From assembly GCA_958496175.1 (NCBI GenBank), contig OY292274.1:3596001-3660000 (forward strand): a stretch of DNA of 64,000 nucleotides, written 5' to 3'. A program made the translations under genes and the position numbers. Positions 1-11,110 of this stretch are shown piece by piece. A model generated the notes under the pieces. That model searched no databases. It had not been told where the DNA came from and worked only from the letters and a program-made list of their open reading frames with translations. The stretch is from Sisyra terminalis (lineage: Eukaryota > Arthropoda > Insecta > Neuroptera > Sisyridae). Position 1 is the stretch's first letter. Every line of letters starts with the position of its first letter.

Positions 1-2029
1 CAAAAAAACTCCAATTTAAGACAGACAACCTATTTGCGTCAAATGAATTCAAATTAACAATGAACCACTTCGTTGTGAAATTTTTAATTTCGCTGTCGTA
101 TTTGTACTTTGTGGTCGATGAGTTCGCAAAAAAAAAAAATCTTCCAAACCAACCACAAATCTACATTCCCGCGCGACTGTGCGGGAAAAAATTACCGTTG
201 ATTTGGAGGCCAAATTCTTCGTTCCGCAATAACATTTTCTGTAGAGGGATATTTTTTTGATTACCCGCCTGAAATAGCGAACAATAGACATTTGGTTTTC
301 AAATTGCAGTTGTACAAATTTGGATCGATTATGCTCACGGTTTTTTGATCATGAAATTGAAATTAGTTCAACGTTTATGTTATGCTATGCGAGAATGTAT
401 TAAATTCAAAATTTAAAGTCCACTAACATATTTTGTACCAACGAACGTCAACGTTTACATCGGAATTTGATTTAGGCACTCAGAACGGTATAAGTTTAAA
501 AACGTACTTCTCCTTCATTTTCAATATCTCCAAAAGAGTTTTTTACGATTTTTTTTTTATTTCCCCCCTAAAATAACTTAAAAACAAATTTTGATATATA
601 GATAACTGCAACAACTACTCATGGTTAAACATTTCCTATCAACACGTCTATCTTTGGCATGGTCCTACAAGAAAGGATAGCCCACTCCTCCTTTAACCGG
701 TCTAAGATTCCAATGCTTCATCATATTTTCCTTGATCCTTACATTTTTTCCTAATATTCCCTTTTACAACATTTAATATATAAACTCTTTGCCTTTCAGT
801 TAACTTGACACCATGCCAACAATCAGTTTTACTTCTTTTACTTTTACGACTCAATATTACAATTTATTTTCTCCAATATTTTACTACTACATTTTAATAC
901 TACTTACTTTCTTTTTTTCCTGGAGGTTCATTAATTAAATTTCCCGCCAAAAGTTTCGTTTTGCTGTGGAACTTAGTTTTATAATTTGAATCCATTACAG
1001 TTTTCATTATCATTGCTATAAAATGATAAACCTTAATGGAGGAAGTATCTCATAGTTCACATAACGAAGGACGCTTTTCCTGGATGGTATTTTTATAGAG
1101 ACTACCAAAAAATTAAACATATCCTAAATACTGCCAAAATAGAGGAGAATCTTCTTAATTCAATAAGACACGTAAAATCCTTTAAGAATTTCCCAAAAAT
1201 CACTTATTGCACTAAGAAAATTCAAGTACCATATTTTAGCAACTTTAGGCGTATGTAAACATATTTTAGCAGTTGCAGTAAAATAAATTCTAGAAGGATT
1301 ACATAAGTTGCAAATAGCATTGTAAAAGTCTTCACCACTTATAGCCTTAGATCCGGCAGTATAATCAGTACATGAATAATGTAGATATTCAAATTCTAAT
1401 TTTTTAAATATTTTTACACGTGGGGGAATTTATTTTTCTTCAGATACCAATTAAAAATTAATATGATTTATAATTTTACTAGTAGATTGTGTGTCTTCAG
1501 TGATGATGCTTCCTTAATTTGAATTATTCCACAGTTTCTACTTTTTTACATTGTTTTAAAGATAGCTTTCTTAGGTTTATTTTTATTTCATAAGTTTCTT
1601 CAATGTTTTACAAAATTGCTGATAAATATTTTCTTATAGGTCGTCGAAGTTCAGGAGGTTCTCATCCAAAGAAAATGGTTACTATAAGATTTGAACCTAC
1701 GGCTCATAATTATAGCATTATAGCATCAGATACGTAAACCAATGCGCTATTGACATACCTAGATATTCTTCTAACGTTTATATTTCAAAGAGGTAATTTT
1801 TTGTACTTTAAATTGAATTTACTGTGCTAGTTATTAGTTCAATTAAAAAGATTAATACAAATTATTTTCTTACTTTTAAATACTTTTCCAACGATATTTA
1901 ACTCGTCTATCTAAAGTAAATTTTTAATTTTATCCCTCAGTTTTTACGTAGGGGATACCTTCCGTTATTATTTTTAAGGAATGATCAATAGCCTATGGTG
2001 ATTACGTAATTGTGTTGTATCTTAATACC
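1..2029. other. AT-rich stretch without recognised gene
   Basis: No convincing coding region. Two short overlapping reading frames near 49-291 lie on opposite strands and have no recognisable domain. A small stem (TTCCCGC paired with GCGGGAA) sits at about 167-188. A reading frame at about 1640-1737 follows a possible splice acceptor, but it has no family resemblance. Probably intergenic or intronic sequence. Confidence 0.5.
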
Positions 2030-2215
2030 AAATTTCATTAAATTCAGTTGTTCCGTTCTTTAGTTAAATCTGGACACACAGACTGACAGACAGACAAAAA
2101 TTTTGAAAATGTTAAATTTGGAATAAGGGCTTCTTGAAACAAATATTTACCCTAAAATTGGGTTCAAAGTTAAAATGTACAGACAGATGTAAGAATTTTA
2201 TATATTAGTATAGAT
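2030..2215 (+). mobile_element. Non-LTR (RTE-like) 3' tail fragment
   Basis: The stretch reads 'aaatttcattaaattcagttg' in style, followed by an ACAGACTGACAGACAGAC run and a tail close to TATATTAGTATAGAT. This arrangement (loose 'state-of-cell' repeat text, CAGACAGAC, TATATTAGTATAGA end) is common at the 3' ends of decayed RTE-type LINEs and their SINE partners in insects. No reverse transcriptase is preserved next to it. The family assignment is from memory of typical sequence texture, so it is tentative. Confidence 0.4.
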
Positions 2216-3387
2216 ACTTTTAACTCCTACTACAACAGTATGATTATTTATTATTCCCAGTGAAACCCACACTTTTAATTTCGTTTACATATATTTCCAT
2301 TTTAATCGCTGAGAAAAAATTTGAAACAAGCCTTACAGAATTTGAAGATTTCTTTATATTCTAATTCTATGTTGTGAAACGATTAAATAAAATTTTTGAA
2401 TCTAACCCGACCTTCTTAATATGAGCATTGCAACAAAATCTGGGTTAGGTCAGGTCTTTTAGTCGATTAACTGTTCAGCATTGTAATATTTAATAAACAC
2501 ACACTGTTCGATTTTAATGACTATCATTCCAATCAAACAAAAGATTTGATGTAAAAATAAATAATACCAACAAAACGTTAATTACGTATGGCGTTTTCAA
2601 GTGTTGTCTGTTATGCTTTAACGACGACGAAAGTAAAATAAAATTGAGAATGTTTTTTTTTCTTTGGTTTTTTTTTTGTATATTCATGCTTGAAGTGGTG
2701 TTGCAGTTTTTAAGTGATTACTTTTTAATTAATACCGCAGAGAAAATTGACCGTTAAGATATTATGATAATGTAATGGAAGTGGTGCGAATTTAAAAATT
2801 TAAAAAAAAAACGAAAACGGTATCAATTGATCTTGAATTGTTCTTAAATTAGAATAATTTCAAAAAGACTCTCTATTATTTTTTGTATTTTCCAATGCGA
2901 ACTCATTTCTATTGTTACTTTCCAACATAATTCTTATAATAATCTGTTTAATTTTGTTCTTTTTACAATAAATCTCATTTGTGAATACTTTTTAAAGGGT
3001 TATTCCATTTTGGTTCAGACCCCCAATTATTCTTAAAAAAAATCGCTCTTATCTTATCTTTGCCTGTTCTAAATTCAGCGTTTTTTATAGTTCAGTTGTC
3101 TACCGAATTATTTTTGTCAGAATCGCGAAAAAGTATCAAGTTAATATTGATATATTGCATACGAATATTTTTTGAAATCCATTTGACACTAGAAAAAGTT
3201 AAACTTTTAAGTTAACCGAAGCAAATATAACACGGTTATATGGTGTAATGGTGTACAAAAAGCTCGTGTAATACAAATTCGTGTTATACAAGGTTTGCAT
3301 TTCATATAAAATTAGGGTTTACGTTTCAAAAGAAAAAAAAGAAGATGCTTTTATAAATACATACCTTGAATATCATGGATGTTAGAC
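2216..3387. other. AT-rich stretch, possible pogo-like scrap
   Basis: No gene seen. Around 3225-3295 the text alternates CGTGTTATAC, CTCGTGTAATAC and ATACAAGG, which resembles the terminal text of the pogo-like MITE at 55469-55807, but no paired terminal repeats were found. The remainder is A/T-rich with T homopolymers near 2650-2680. Confidence 0.35.
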
Positions 3388-3800
3388 TGGACCAAAAAAA
3401 AGACTATTTTTTTTAAAGTATATCAAAAATATTGTTCAAGGTGACCAAAAAAAAAATATCGGGAAGGTTTGAGCCCTTAATATTAATATTAAGAGGTCTA
3501 TCATCTTTAATTTCGATTTTTTATTTATGCATTCATTTTTGCGTCAATGCTGCCAAACTATACAGGTAAAAAAAATTATCTGAACATATATTTATAGAAA
3601 ATTAAATTCCCTACAAAAAAGGTCTCGTTGAAAATTTTTGCCAGACACGCCGTTTCCGAATAATCAAGCTTCAGACATTGATATAATTTTTAGATTTATC
3701 CTCTTTATTTTGGAATTTTGTAACTAACGAACAAATAATTATATAGAAATGAACAATATAGATTCTTGAAGGGAATTTAATGTTCTACAAAAAAGGTCTC
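3388..3800. mobile_element. Left half of a foldback element (family of the 39.5-kb hairpin)
   Basis: This segment starts with TTAGACTGGACCAAAAAA and continues with ATATCGGGAAGGTTTGAGCC, a TTAATATTAATATTAAG box and CTACAAAAAAGGTCTC. It aligns over about 410 bases with each arm of the palindromic element at 39452-40430. Only one arm is present here. The copy stops at the TTA used as target by the Harbinger element that follows, and the sequence after that element does not obviously resume the second arm. Confidence 0.75.
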
Positions 3801-3814
3801 TTAGGGCCTATTCA

Positions 3815-4470
3815 CACGAGGCGTTTTTTAGCATTCATGACCTGGAAATCGTTAGTATTATCTGGTTCTATAAAATAGTTAATATTATCTGGTTCTGTAA
3901 AATAGTTAATATTATCAGGAATACCGCTATCAGACAAGTGTACTGATTCTGAGGCTGGAGGAGAACGAGATGGAAATGGTCGCGCTTTGTACAAGCGATT
4001 GGAAGTAGATCTCTCAGGTAGATACACCGAGGAAAATGAACGAATGAATTATAAGTAGAAGACGAATGTCCACCTCGGTAGTTTTGAGGATAAACTCCAG
4101 TAAACTGATGATTAGGAGGGAGTAGAGGTGAGAAAGTACTCTGTTGTGCAGAAGAAAGGATTTCTAACATTTGGGATTTGACTCTGATTTTCAAATGAGG
4201 AGGAATGGCTTTCAGCTCATCGTACAAAGACAAAATAAATAATTTGTCGGAATCTGGATCAGCAGATGTTGAATCCTCTCGTAAGGATTTCGCCTTCAAT
4301 ATTTGGATGAAATCTTCCTCTGTTTTGGTAGTATTTTCATTCGATGATCTCTTTCGCTTCGGTCTCGCCTCTTGTTGCGAAGAAGTTCCATCTGTCACCT
4401 CTTCTAGATCGTCGTCTACATCCTCGTCATCTTCACTGTTAATTTTCTGATTATTCATCAAGCTATTCAC
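3815..4470 (-). pseudogene. BESS-motif protein remnant inside the Harbinger element
   Basis: On the minus strand a 200-codon frame starts at 4470. Its N-terminal part is acidic and then basic (PKRKR), and residues roughly 70-105 match a BESS motif (SDKLFILSLYDELKAIPP and following residues), the protein-interaction module that follows MADF/Myb-SANT-like DNA-binding domains. PIF/Harbinger elements usually encode a Myb/SANT-like second protein, so this is probably the C-terminal half of that gene, with the MADF part deleted. After about residue 140 the frame becomes low quality, while another minus frame (4027-3812) continues as a Ser/Pro-rich tail ending in three imperfect PDNxNyF repeats. I therefore infer a frameshift near 4020-4060. 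Confidence 0.65.
3850..3920. repeat. Short tandem repeat, unit about 27 bp
   Basis: Nearly three copies of a unit reading TTAATATTATCTGGTTCT followed by (A/G)TAAAATAG. On the minus strand it encodes the imperfect PDNINYF repeats at the end of the BESS-protein remnant. Confidence 0.8.
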
Positions 4471-4775
4471 AATTTCAAACCTTTCAAGACCCTGCCATTA
4501 TGATCCATCTCCGAAATACATAATGACTGACGCCTAAAAAACGCGCGTCTCGTGTGAACGCTGCGATAAGAAACAGTGCTTAGTCGTCAAACGCGCGACT
4601 TTTTGTCGCCGAGTTCTGCGGCGAGAGTGACTGCTAGAAGCGTTTGTAGCGCTACAAACGTTGTCGCGTCGCTGCGTGTGAATGCTTCCATTTGTCCCTG
4701 TGCTTCGTCGAAACGCGCTTCTAAGCAGCGCGTTTGTCGCGCTGCTAAAAAACGCCTCGTGTGAATAGGCTCTTA

Positions 4776-5923
4776 ATGGATGCACAAACAATATTGACAC
4801 AATTTCGAACAGAAAATTGTTTCCATGTTTGTGGAATTGTTAAATGGACACTTTGATCAATGTCTTCTATTATTCTCTTCAAATGTTTGACAAGGGTAAT
4901 CAAGGGTGAATTCAGGATTTTTTTCTAGGATAGGGAGGCACAATATTATCTTTCATTTGTAAGTGCGTGAAAGGGATGCAACGAAAAAAAATTCGCAATT
5001 CCATCTAGAAATAGATTAGAGTTTCACTAATGTTCTTTCTCTTATTTTATTGATATATTTTAACAACTCTTATAATTTGATTTGCCTCTAAGTATGTGCT
5101 GTGATAGAATCTATACAGTACACAAAAATGCATTGTAAATACTCCTCACTTCATTTGCATGGCACACTGTCAAAAATTTAATGAAAAATGGTCAGTTAAA
5201 ATCCCTACCTATCGATGGCACTTATTATCTTATGACTTTAATTTTTTTTTGAAGGTCAACAATCAACATTCTTGATGAACAAAGATGTATTGAAGGTTTT
5301 TCTATATTTTCTTGATTTTCTTCAGTAGTTTAACGTTTGTTATTTAATACAGTTTGACGAATCCAATCAAGTGTCATTGTCCTTAATCTTTTTTGTAAAG
5401 ATAAACGATAAAAATATCTATTTAGTTAGGTAATTTCTTGTTTAAAGTTCATACCTCCTTTAAAATAATTTACTTTATTCTTCCATTAGTAAAATTCTAC
5501 TGATACCATTTTGATTCGATTTTAATTATAACATGTTTTTTTCCCATTTCTTATTTTATTTTTAGATTAAGACATTGTATTTTAGTTCAAAAGTGATTTT
5601 ATTTATTTATTTTGCCAAATTTACACAAATATACACATAAAAGGTATTTAAAACACCAGTACATAGGCCTGGTGAAGTACTGTTTTTTTAGTTAAACTAC
5701 ATTTAAATTTTTGAGTACAAACTGTTTTTGAAAATCAATACCTACTTTATGTGGTGGTTTTAAAATAGTGGGACTTCCGTTATTCGTATCGAAAAAAACC
5801 GATAATTTTTTATAAGCTTTAGAAATTAACGAAATAGGAAAGTTAACAAAATTAACTTTGGAGGTTTTTAGAACTTCAGTATGCATTAGGTGGCAGTATG
5901 CATGATTTGCATACGTTAACATT
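4776..5923. other. No recognised gene
   Basis: AT-rich sequence. A 76-codon minus-strand frame (5922-5692) has somewhat protein-like composition but no recognisable motif, no neighbouring exon, and borders an inverted-repeat element. I do not call it a gene. Confidence 0.5.
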
Positions 5924-5924
5924 A

Positions 5925-7372
5925 TCCCATAATTTGGAAACTATTATTATTCGACTGGAATTCCGTTTTTGTAAATTTATACGAGGCAAAATACCGCAAA
6001 TTTTGAATTGTAGAAATAAATGAAGTCAAAATTTCTTTAGAGGCAAATTTTATGAAAAAATTGTTCTACTAGGTGTATAAATATAATACTTTTGCCATTT
6101 TTCTGACGATTTGTGAAAACCATGTCAAAATAATTGTTGATCTTTTGAGTAAAACCTACCATCGACTTATTTTTGTAGATCTTCATAAGATATGGCGTGC
6201 TACTCAACAAGTCCCATCGATGCATATTTTTGTATGTGTCCAGGGGAATTACTATGCAGCAAAATCACTTTGTATTGCCTATTATGATATTCTAGCCATT
6301 TTTCGCGCTAAAGCTTGATTCAAATCTACAACCGGAAGTTGTTATTGCGTTTGATTACCATTCTCATTTAGCAACTTTTTCAATTCAATGTCTTAAATTT
6401 TTTTCGATGGTCTTCCACGTCGATATTATCATTTTTAATTTATTTAAATCCCTCAAAACATTGAGATTTCCTAAGAGGATGTTTAATGGAAGCTTTGACA
6501 AGCTCTCGATGCGGTTTCCTAGCAGTTTTTGTTTAAATTGTAATCAAAAATCAATGCTGTTCGCGAATTGTAATTTTTAGGCACAAAACTCAATAAAGTG
6601 GACCCCCGATAATCCGGCCCTCGGCTAATCCGGCACCCCCTGTAATCCGACATGGTCTATTATTTATTATGTATTGAATATTTTTTTGACAATCTTCGCT
6701 ACACAGAGAGAAAAAAATACTACTATTAAGAAAATGTTCTTCATACTATAGGTAAAGCTATTCTTTTGTTTACCTATAATGTAATAACAAATGCTTATAA
6801 TAAAACAATAAATATTGATGTTCTTTGCTCAAGAAAATAATATCAATACCAATAAAATGAATAATTTTTGATTATTTGTTTGTACATTTGTTTGTACACA
6901 ATTATTTCCTAATGTAAAGTAATCCTAATGTAAAGTCCTAATGTAAATAAAACGTAAGCTCTCTATTGTATTGTTTAATTTACTAAATTTGACATATACA
7001 TAATGAAGTATGATTTGTACTTCAGAGTACATAATATGTATATAATATGTAGAATCATATCATTGGATCTGTAATTTGTCGGATTACAAGGTACTCTTTC
7101 GTAAAAAATTCCAGACTATAGGGGGTCTTAGGCAGTACTCTATAATCCGATAAATTCGCTAATCCGACTATGCCCTGCAAACTGTTTATCGGATTACCGG
7201 GGATCCACTGTATCTTCAATGCTACTTAAAATGATGAAAAAAAAATTCTTTTATTATTAGCAAATTTTGGTTTCATATTATTAGATCTAATACTTGATAA
7301 TACGAAGTTTTTTATGGGGACTACTAGTTGATTTCGAAAAATAATGACTTTCAAATTATGGGATAACCAATT
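5925..7372. mobile_element. Inverted-repeat element interrupted by a pogo-like insertion
   Basis: The left end reads TTATCCCATAATTTGGAAA and the complement of the right end (about 7335-7372) reads TTATCCCATAATTTGAAAG, with similarity extending about 35 bp. I see no transposase. The interior contains a complete pogo-like element (6596-7210). A segment just before that insertion (6540-6593, CAATGCTGTTCGCGAATTG and following) recurs in diverged form at 26165-26215. The family is unassigned. Confidence 0.55.
6596..7210. mobile_element. pogo/Tigger-like nonautonomous element
   Basis: Terminal repeats read AAGTGGACCCCCGATAATCC on the left and, complemented, CAGTGGATCCCCGGTAATCC on the right. Both are followed by further ATCCGG/ATCCGA words. 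TA flanks each end (6594-6595, 7211-7212), the target duplication of the Tc1/mariner-pogo superfamily. The first base of the left end is A where C is expected. The 615-bp interior is AT-rich and noncoding. The family call rests on TIR text plus the TA duplication. Confidence 0.75.
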
Positions 7373-8633
7373 ATGAAAGTCCTACTATATTTTTATGATA
7401 AAAGGGTTACTTATAAACTAAGAAACTAAGAATGGTTGGCCAATAATAGCTTTGCGATTGATCGGTCGATCTCGATCGGCTTGGTGGTTATTCTTCTTAA
7501 GTAAGCATCTTTATAGTTAGTTTCTCGAGGGTAATTAAGTCAAAAATCCGTAGATCTTAATTTAAAATCTTTAATTACTTATTTTTTAAAACAACCGAAT
7601 ACAAGAAACAATTTTTGGTACCGAATATAATTTTATGGAAAATAGAAAGTAAGAAAATGTTGAATGAAAATGGCACGTGCCATTAAATGATTGACTTATC
7701 AAGAGATTGAGAATTTAATGAATACTTATCGAGCTTAACAGATAGTAAATAAGAAAAGCCATTATTATTATTATTTATCGTACAGAATATCGATTATTGG
7801 TCGCCTTGACATTCAGGAAGTAAATCGTTAAATCTCACACTTAGCATTTATCTATCTACCCAGACAAGAATATGATTTGTGCGTTCATCATCTAAAATAT
7901 TATAAATCAAACTACCAATCCTAAGTATATATATGAATACACTCGTACCTATATAGTTTTCCCTATAAAGTGTATAAATTGAACAAAAAAATTACCACAG
8001 TTCTATAATTGGTGTAATTAGATTATAATCGTGAAAAGTAAAAGCGCATTAGCATTTCTTATATTTTTTGTTTCGTTTTCATACGGATAACAATCAAAAG
8101 AAAAATATTTAGAGTGTGAAATTAAAGAGAAATTATTAATTGAGGTAAAATATACTAAAAATTAATTTTACTGTGTAATAAATGATGAAAAAAAGTGGTA
8201 ATTGAAGAATGAAATTAATTCAAAATTTATCTTAACTAAATTTTTAGTTGTTTGTAGGATTTAAGAAATGAAGGCAATGACTGACATTGGTTTATCTGCA
8301 AAAAACGCATACATTTTACTTGTTACTTTACTCCTTAGATATATTATAGAACATAGGTAATAAGCAGACGCGTGAAAAGATTATAATCAGTTCTGCCTTC
8401 TGGACATTTTTGCAAAAAAATCATTAGAGAATAGAAATTTAAACACTTTACTTCAAGTAGATTAACAAAGTGTCAACATTTGACAAAAAAAAGAAAGCAT
8501 TTTAGGCTATAATAAAATCCATTATTTGCAAAATCGTTCATTCAAAAATATTAATAATTCTGTCACACGTCATTCAAAAATTTTTTGTTCCATACATGAA
8601 CGTATATAGACAAATTTCAAGTTTTCTCTTCCG
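7373..8633. other. No recognised gene
   Basis: AT-rich sequence with no long reading frame, TIR pair or tandem array that I could support. Confidence 0.5.
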
Positions 8634-8739
8634 TTGGAACTTTTTGTTAAAGCGTTCTACCCGTTTAAAATAAAATTCCTGTTGAAGATCTCTTTTACAA
8701 AATATTATGGTAATGACCTTTTAACTCAAAATATTCTTT

Positions 8740-9826
8740 GCACTTCTCTGCCTTCCACCACCGAACAAGTTCACAGAGTAGCATCTACAATCATGAGGAC
8801 GCTAAACGATAAGGCTTGCTGCTCCGCAGTTTTTCTGGACATCACACAGGCCTTCGACAAGGTGTGGCATCTGGGGCTGCTGTATAAGTTAAAAAATGTG
8901 GTACCTCACCCGCTCTACCGCGCCCTCTAGTCCTACTTGGAGGATAGAAAATTCTTTGTCAGCTACAACGAAGACCAATCGGGACTCCACCCGGTCGATG
9001 CTGGGGTGCCACAAGGTAGCATATTGGGACCCATACTGTACCTAATTTATACGGCAGATCTGCCTATCACTGACAATGTGGTAATTTCAACGTACGCGGA
9101 CGACACTGCGATCATGGCGACAGATCAATGCCCACAGGTTACGACCGAAAAATTACAAAGGGCCCTCAACGATCTGGAACCATGGCTTAATAAATGGCAA
9201 ATAAAAGTCAATGAAGCCAAATCTGTTCATGTGACATTCACTACTCGGCGAGATACCTGTCCACCGGTATATCTCAACAACCATCAGGTGCCGCAGGCGA
9301 CAGAAGTCAAGTATCTTGGAATGCACTTGGACAGAAGACTAACGTGGCGGAGACATATAGCTGCCAAAAGAGACCAGCTTAAAGCCAAATGCCGTCAACT
9401 GCAGTGACTGATTGGTTGGAGGTCGCAATTGTCCCTGGACAATAAACTACTGATATACAAAGTAATTCTGAAGCCAGTCTGGACCTACGGCATCGAACTG
9501 TGGGGAACAACTAGCAACTTCAATGTGGATATCATCCAGCGCTTTCAGTCTAAGACACTCAGGATCATTACGAGCGCCCCATGGTTTATCACTAACCACG
9601 ACATACATAAAGACCTGAAGGTGGCCACCGTGAGAGAAGAGATCGCCAGATTCAGCCAAAAATATCAAAAAAAAAGACTGGAAGACCATGCCAATCATCT
9701 GGCGATCAGCCTACTTGACAACAGCGGAGAGAACAATTGACTGAAGCGCTACACGTTTCTGGAATTGCCTCACAGGGAGTAAGTTCAAGGAACCGATTTG
9801 ACTCAATAAGTAAGTAAGTAAGTAAG
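8740..9826 (+). mobile_element. 5'-truncated Jockey-type LINE, reverse transcriptase C-terminal half
   Basis: One continuous frame encodes the fingers/palm of a Jockey-clade reverse transcriptase: FLDITQAFDKVWH, then [20 protein letters not shown], the catalytic box [10 protein letters not shown], then [17 protein letters not shown] and WTYGIELWG with RFQSKTLRIIT downstream. The family would use this protein for target-primed reverse transcription. The frame is broken by three stops without any frameshift: TAG 8928-8930, TGA 9405-9407, TGA 9738-9740. The natural end is probably TAA 9780-9782. A (TAAG)5 tail at 9807-9826 marks the 3' end. The 5' part with endonuclease and ORF1 is missing. Confidence 0.88.
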
Positions 9827-10164
9827 AAGTAGAGCAAATTTGCTCATTGTCCAGGGACAGATTGCAAATACACGAAAACAGGGGAAAAAAACTTCTCTGC
9901 CTGGAAAGCAATAGTTCAACTATTTATTTACAACTTAAATTTCCGTACAACGCACTTTCCATCACAATCTAAAATACTTCATTGTTATTCTTATTCCTAA
10001 AAGACGCAATGTTCAATTCTCGAAAAAGCACGACCACTGCGTGTGGTGTCGGTGGATTATTAAAAAAAAAATTCTCTCAATTTGTTACTTCCTTATTCTC
10101 AAATTAATTATATTTCCCATCGCTGTTTTCAAGTGAAATTTCACAGTGAATTATCTATTTTCGC
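9827..10164. other. No recognised gene
   Basis: About 340 bases with mixed composition. A TTTGCTCATTGTCCAGGGAC stretch follows the LINE tail. No domain, TIR or RNA gene recognised. Confidence 0.4.
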
Positions 10165-10165
10165 G

Positions 10166-10245
10166 GATGTCCCACAAGGAAGCATCGGGGTTGATGTTTT
10201 GTGCTATTTTTATTACAGATATTCCTACTTATCCGAATACCATAA
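10166..10245 (+). pseudogene. Reverse transcriptase remnant, left part (before hAT insertion)
   Basis: Translation gives DVPQGSIGVDVL, a decayed form of the (G)VPQGSILGP motif of Jockey-type reverse transcriptases. After one frameshift it gives FITDIPTYPNTI, matching the xxTADLPxxxxx segment just before the catalytic box. The remnant stops at 10245 because a hAT-type MITE is inserted there; the catalytic box resumes immediately after the insertion at 10890. Confidence 0.75.
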
Positions 10246-10887
10246 CAGCGGTTCCTAACCTTTTTTAGCCGCGGACCCCCAAGGAAATCAAGCATAATGC
10301 CAAGGACCCCTGCGTGAAAAAAGGTGCAATTTTCGGACAATATTATATTTTAGTATTCCTTGATTAAATTAAAAAACAAAAAACGGTATAAGCTTGGATC
10401 AGGAACGTTGAGATATTCCGAACTGTAGATAACTTTTCCGAATGGGTACGTATTGTTCACTCGAATGCAATTTGTACGTAAACTTTGACAAGCCAGAAAT
10501 GAAGAAGCGACGGTTATTTTTATTATGGACCGATTTAATCGCAAATTAAATTAAAACAAAGTCGAAAATGCATCGTTGCCAAATTGTAGGTGTGCTGAAG
10601 TGGACTTGCCCAAAGTAGACTTTATTTAGAAAATTTAATTTTACATAATACAATATAAATACATATTTTAAAAGTAACAATCACTACTTTATTTTTGACA
10701 TGTCAAAATTTACGTACAAATTGCATTCGAGTGAACAATACGTACAGGAATAATATCGAAACCATTTAAAAACAATTCTCAAATTTCGACGTTCCTGATC
10801 CAAGCTTATACCCAAAAAACAAACTTTTTCAAATGGGACCGCGGACCCCCAAACATAGGCTCGCGGACCCCAGGTTAGGGAACAATG
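10246..10887. mobile_element. hAT-type MITE with palindromic interior
   Basis: The left end reads CAGCGGTTCCTAACCTTTTT and the complement of the right end reads CATTGTTCCCTAACCTGGGG; both then carry CGCGGACCCC words. These are hAT-style terminal repeats (CAGNGGTTCNNAA). CCATAA flanks both sides (10240-10245 and 10888-10893), which I take as the target duplication. The interior is itself largely inverted: about 10385-10490 pairs with about 10698-10812 (shared ATAAGCTTGGATCAGGAACG and GTACGTATTGTTCACTCGAA). A half copy of the CTCAAG foldback MITE lies at 10527-10608. No transposase is present. Confidence 0.8.
10527..10608. repeat. Half copy of the CTCAAG foldback MITE, nested in the hAT MITE
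   Basis: The text GGACCGATTTAATCG, AAATTAAATTAAAACAAAGT, CGAAAATGCATCGTTGCC and GTGTGCTGAAGTGGACTTG matches the right halves of the elements at 52879-53098 and 61156-61366. The left half is absent. Confidence 0.75.
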
Positions 10888-11110
10888 CCATAATAAACAC
10901 ATACGCTAATGATGCAACAATCCTTGTTTCTGGTCTCGATCTGATCTGCAACATAATGCGACAGCCTTGACTTTTTGTTAAAGTTGAGTCAATATTAGAA
11001 GATAATAATCAACAAGGAAAATTATATAAATGCCACAATTACCTTAAACAAACAAGTGAGCTTACCGTTATTATTATATTAACGATTTATTAAAAACCTT
11101 AACAGAGGTA
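10888..11110 (+). pseudogene. Reverse transcriptase remnant, right part with YANDATIL box
   Basis: Directly after the hAT MITE the frame reads TIINTYANDATILVSG, equivalent to the TYADDTAIM catalytic box of the Jockey element at 8740-9826 but with the first catalytic Asp replaced by Asn. About 90 bases on, INKENYINATITLNKQ resembles the INExKSxHVTFTxxK segment that follows the box in these proteins. Together with 10166-10245 this is one old LINE copy cut in two by the hAT insertion. It is decayed by stops and indels. Confidence 0.65.

Larger units (their letters stand above)
3804..4772. mobile_element. PIF/Harbinger-type element with TTA duplications
   Basis: Terminal inverted repeats of about 28-30 bp begin GGGCCTATTCACACGAGGCG on the left and, on the complement of the right end, GAGCCTATTCACACGAGGCG. 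They are flanked on both sides by TTA (3801-3803 and 4773-4775), the 3-bp target duplication expected for PIF/Harbinger transposons. The right subterminal 240 bases are markedly GC-rich (repeated CGCGC and CGTTTGT words) compared with the surrounding DNA. The element is 969 bp and carries no DDE transposase; it retains only a remnant of an accessory DNA-binding-type ORF on the minus strand. Confidence 0.85.

Noticed and set aside
1637..1737. Plus-strand frame after a TTCTTATAG acceptor-like site
   Set aside because: About 33 codons only, no donor or family match.
5692..5922. 76-codon minus-strand frame with NNGSPTILKPPHKVGIDF-type text
   Set aside because: Somewhat protein-like, but no homology recognised and it sits at the border of an inverted-repeat element; evidence too thin for a CDS call.
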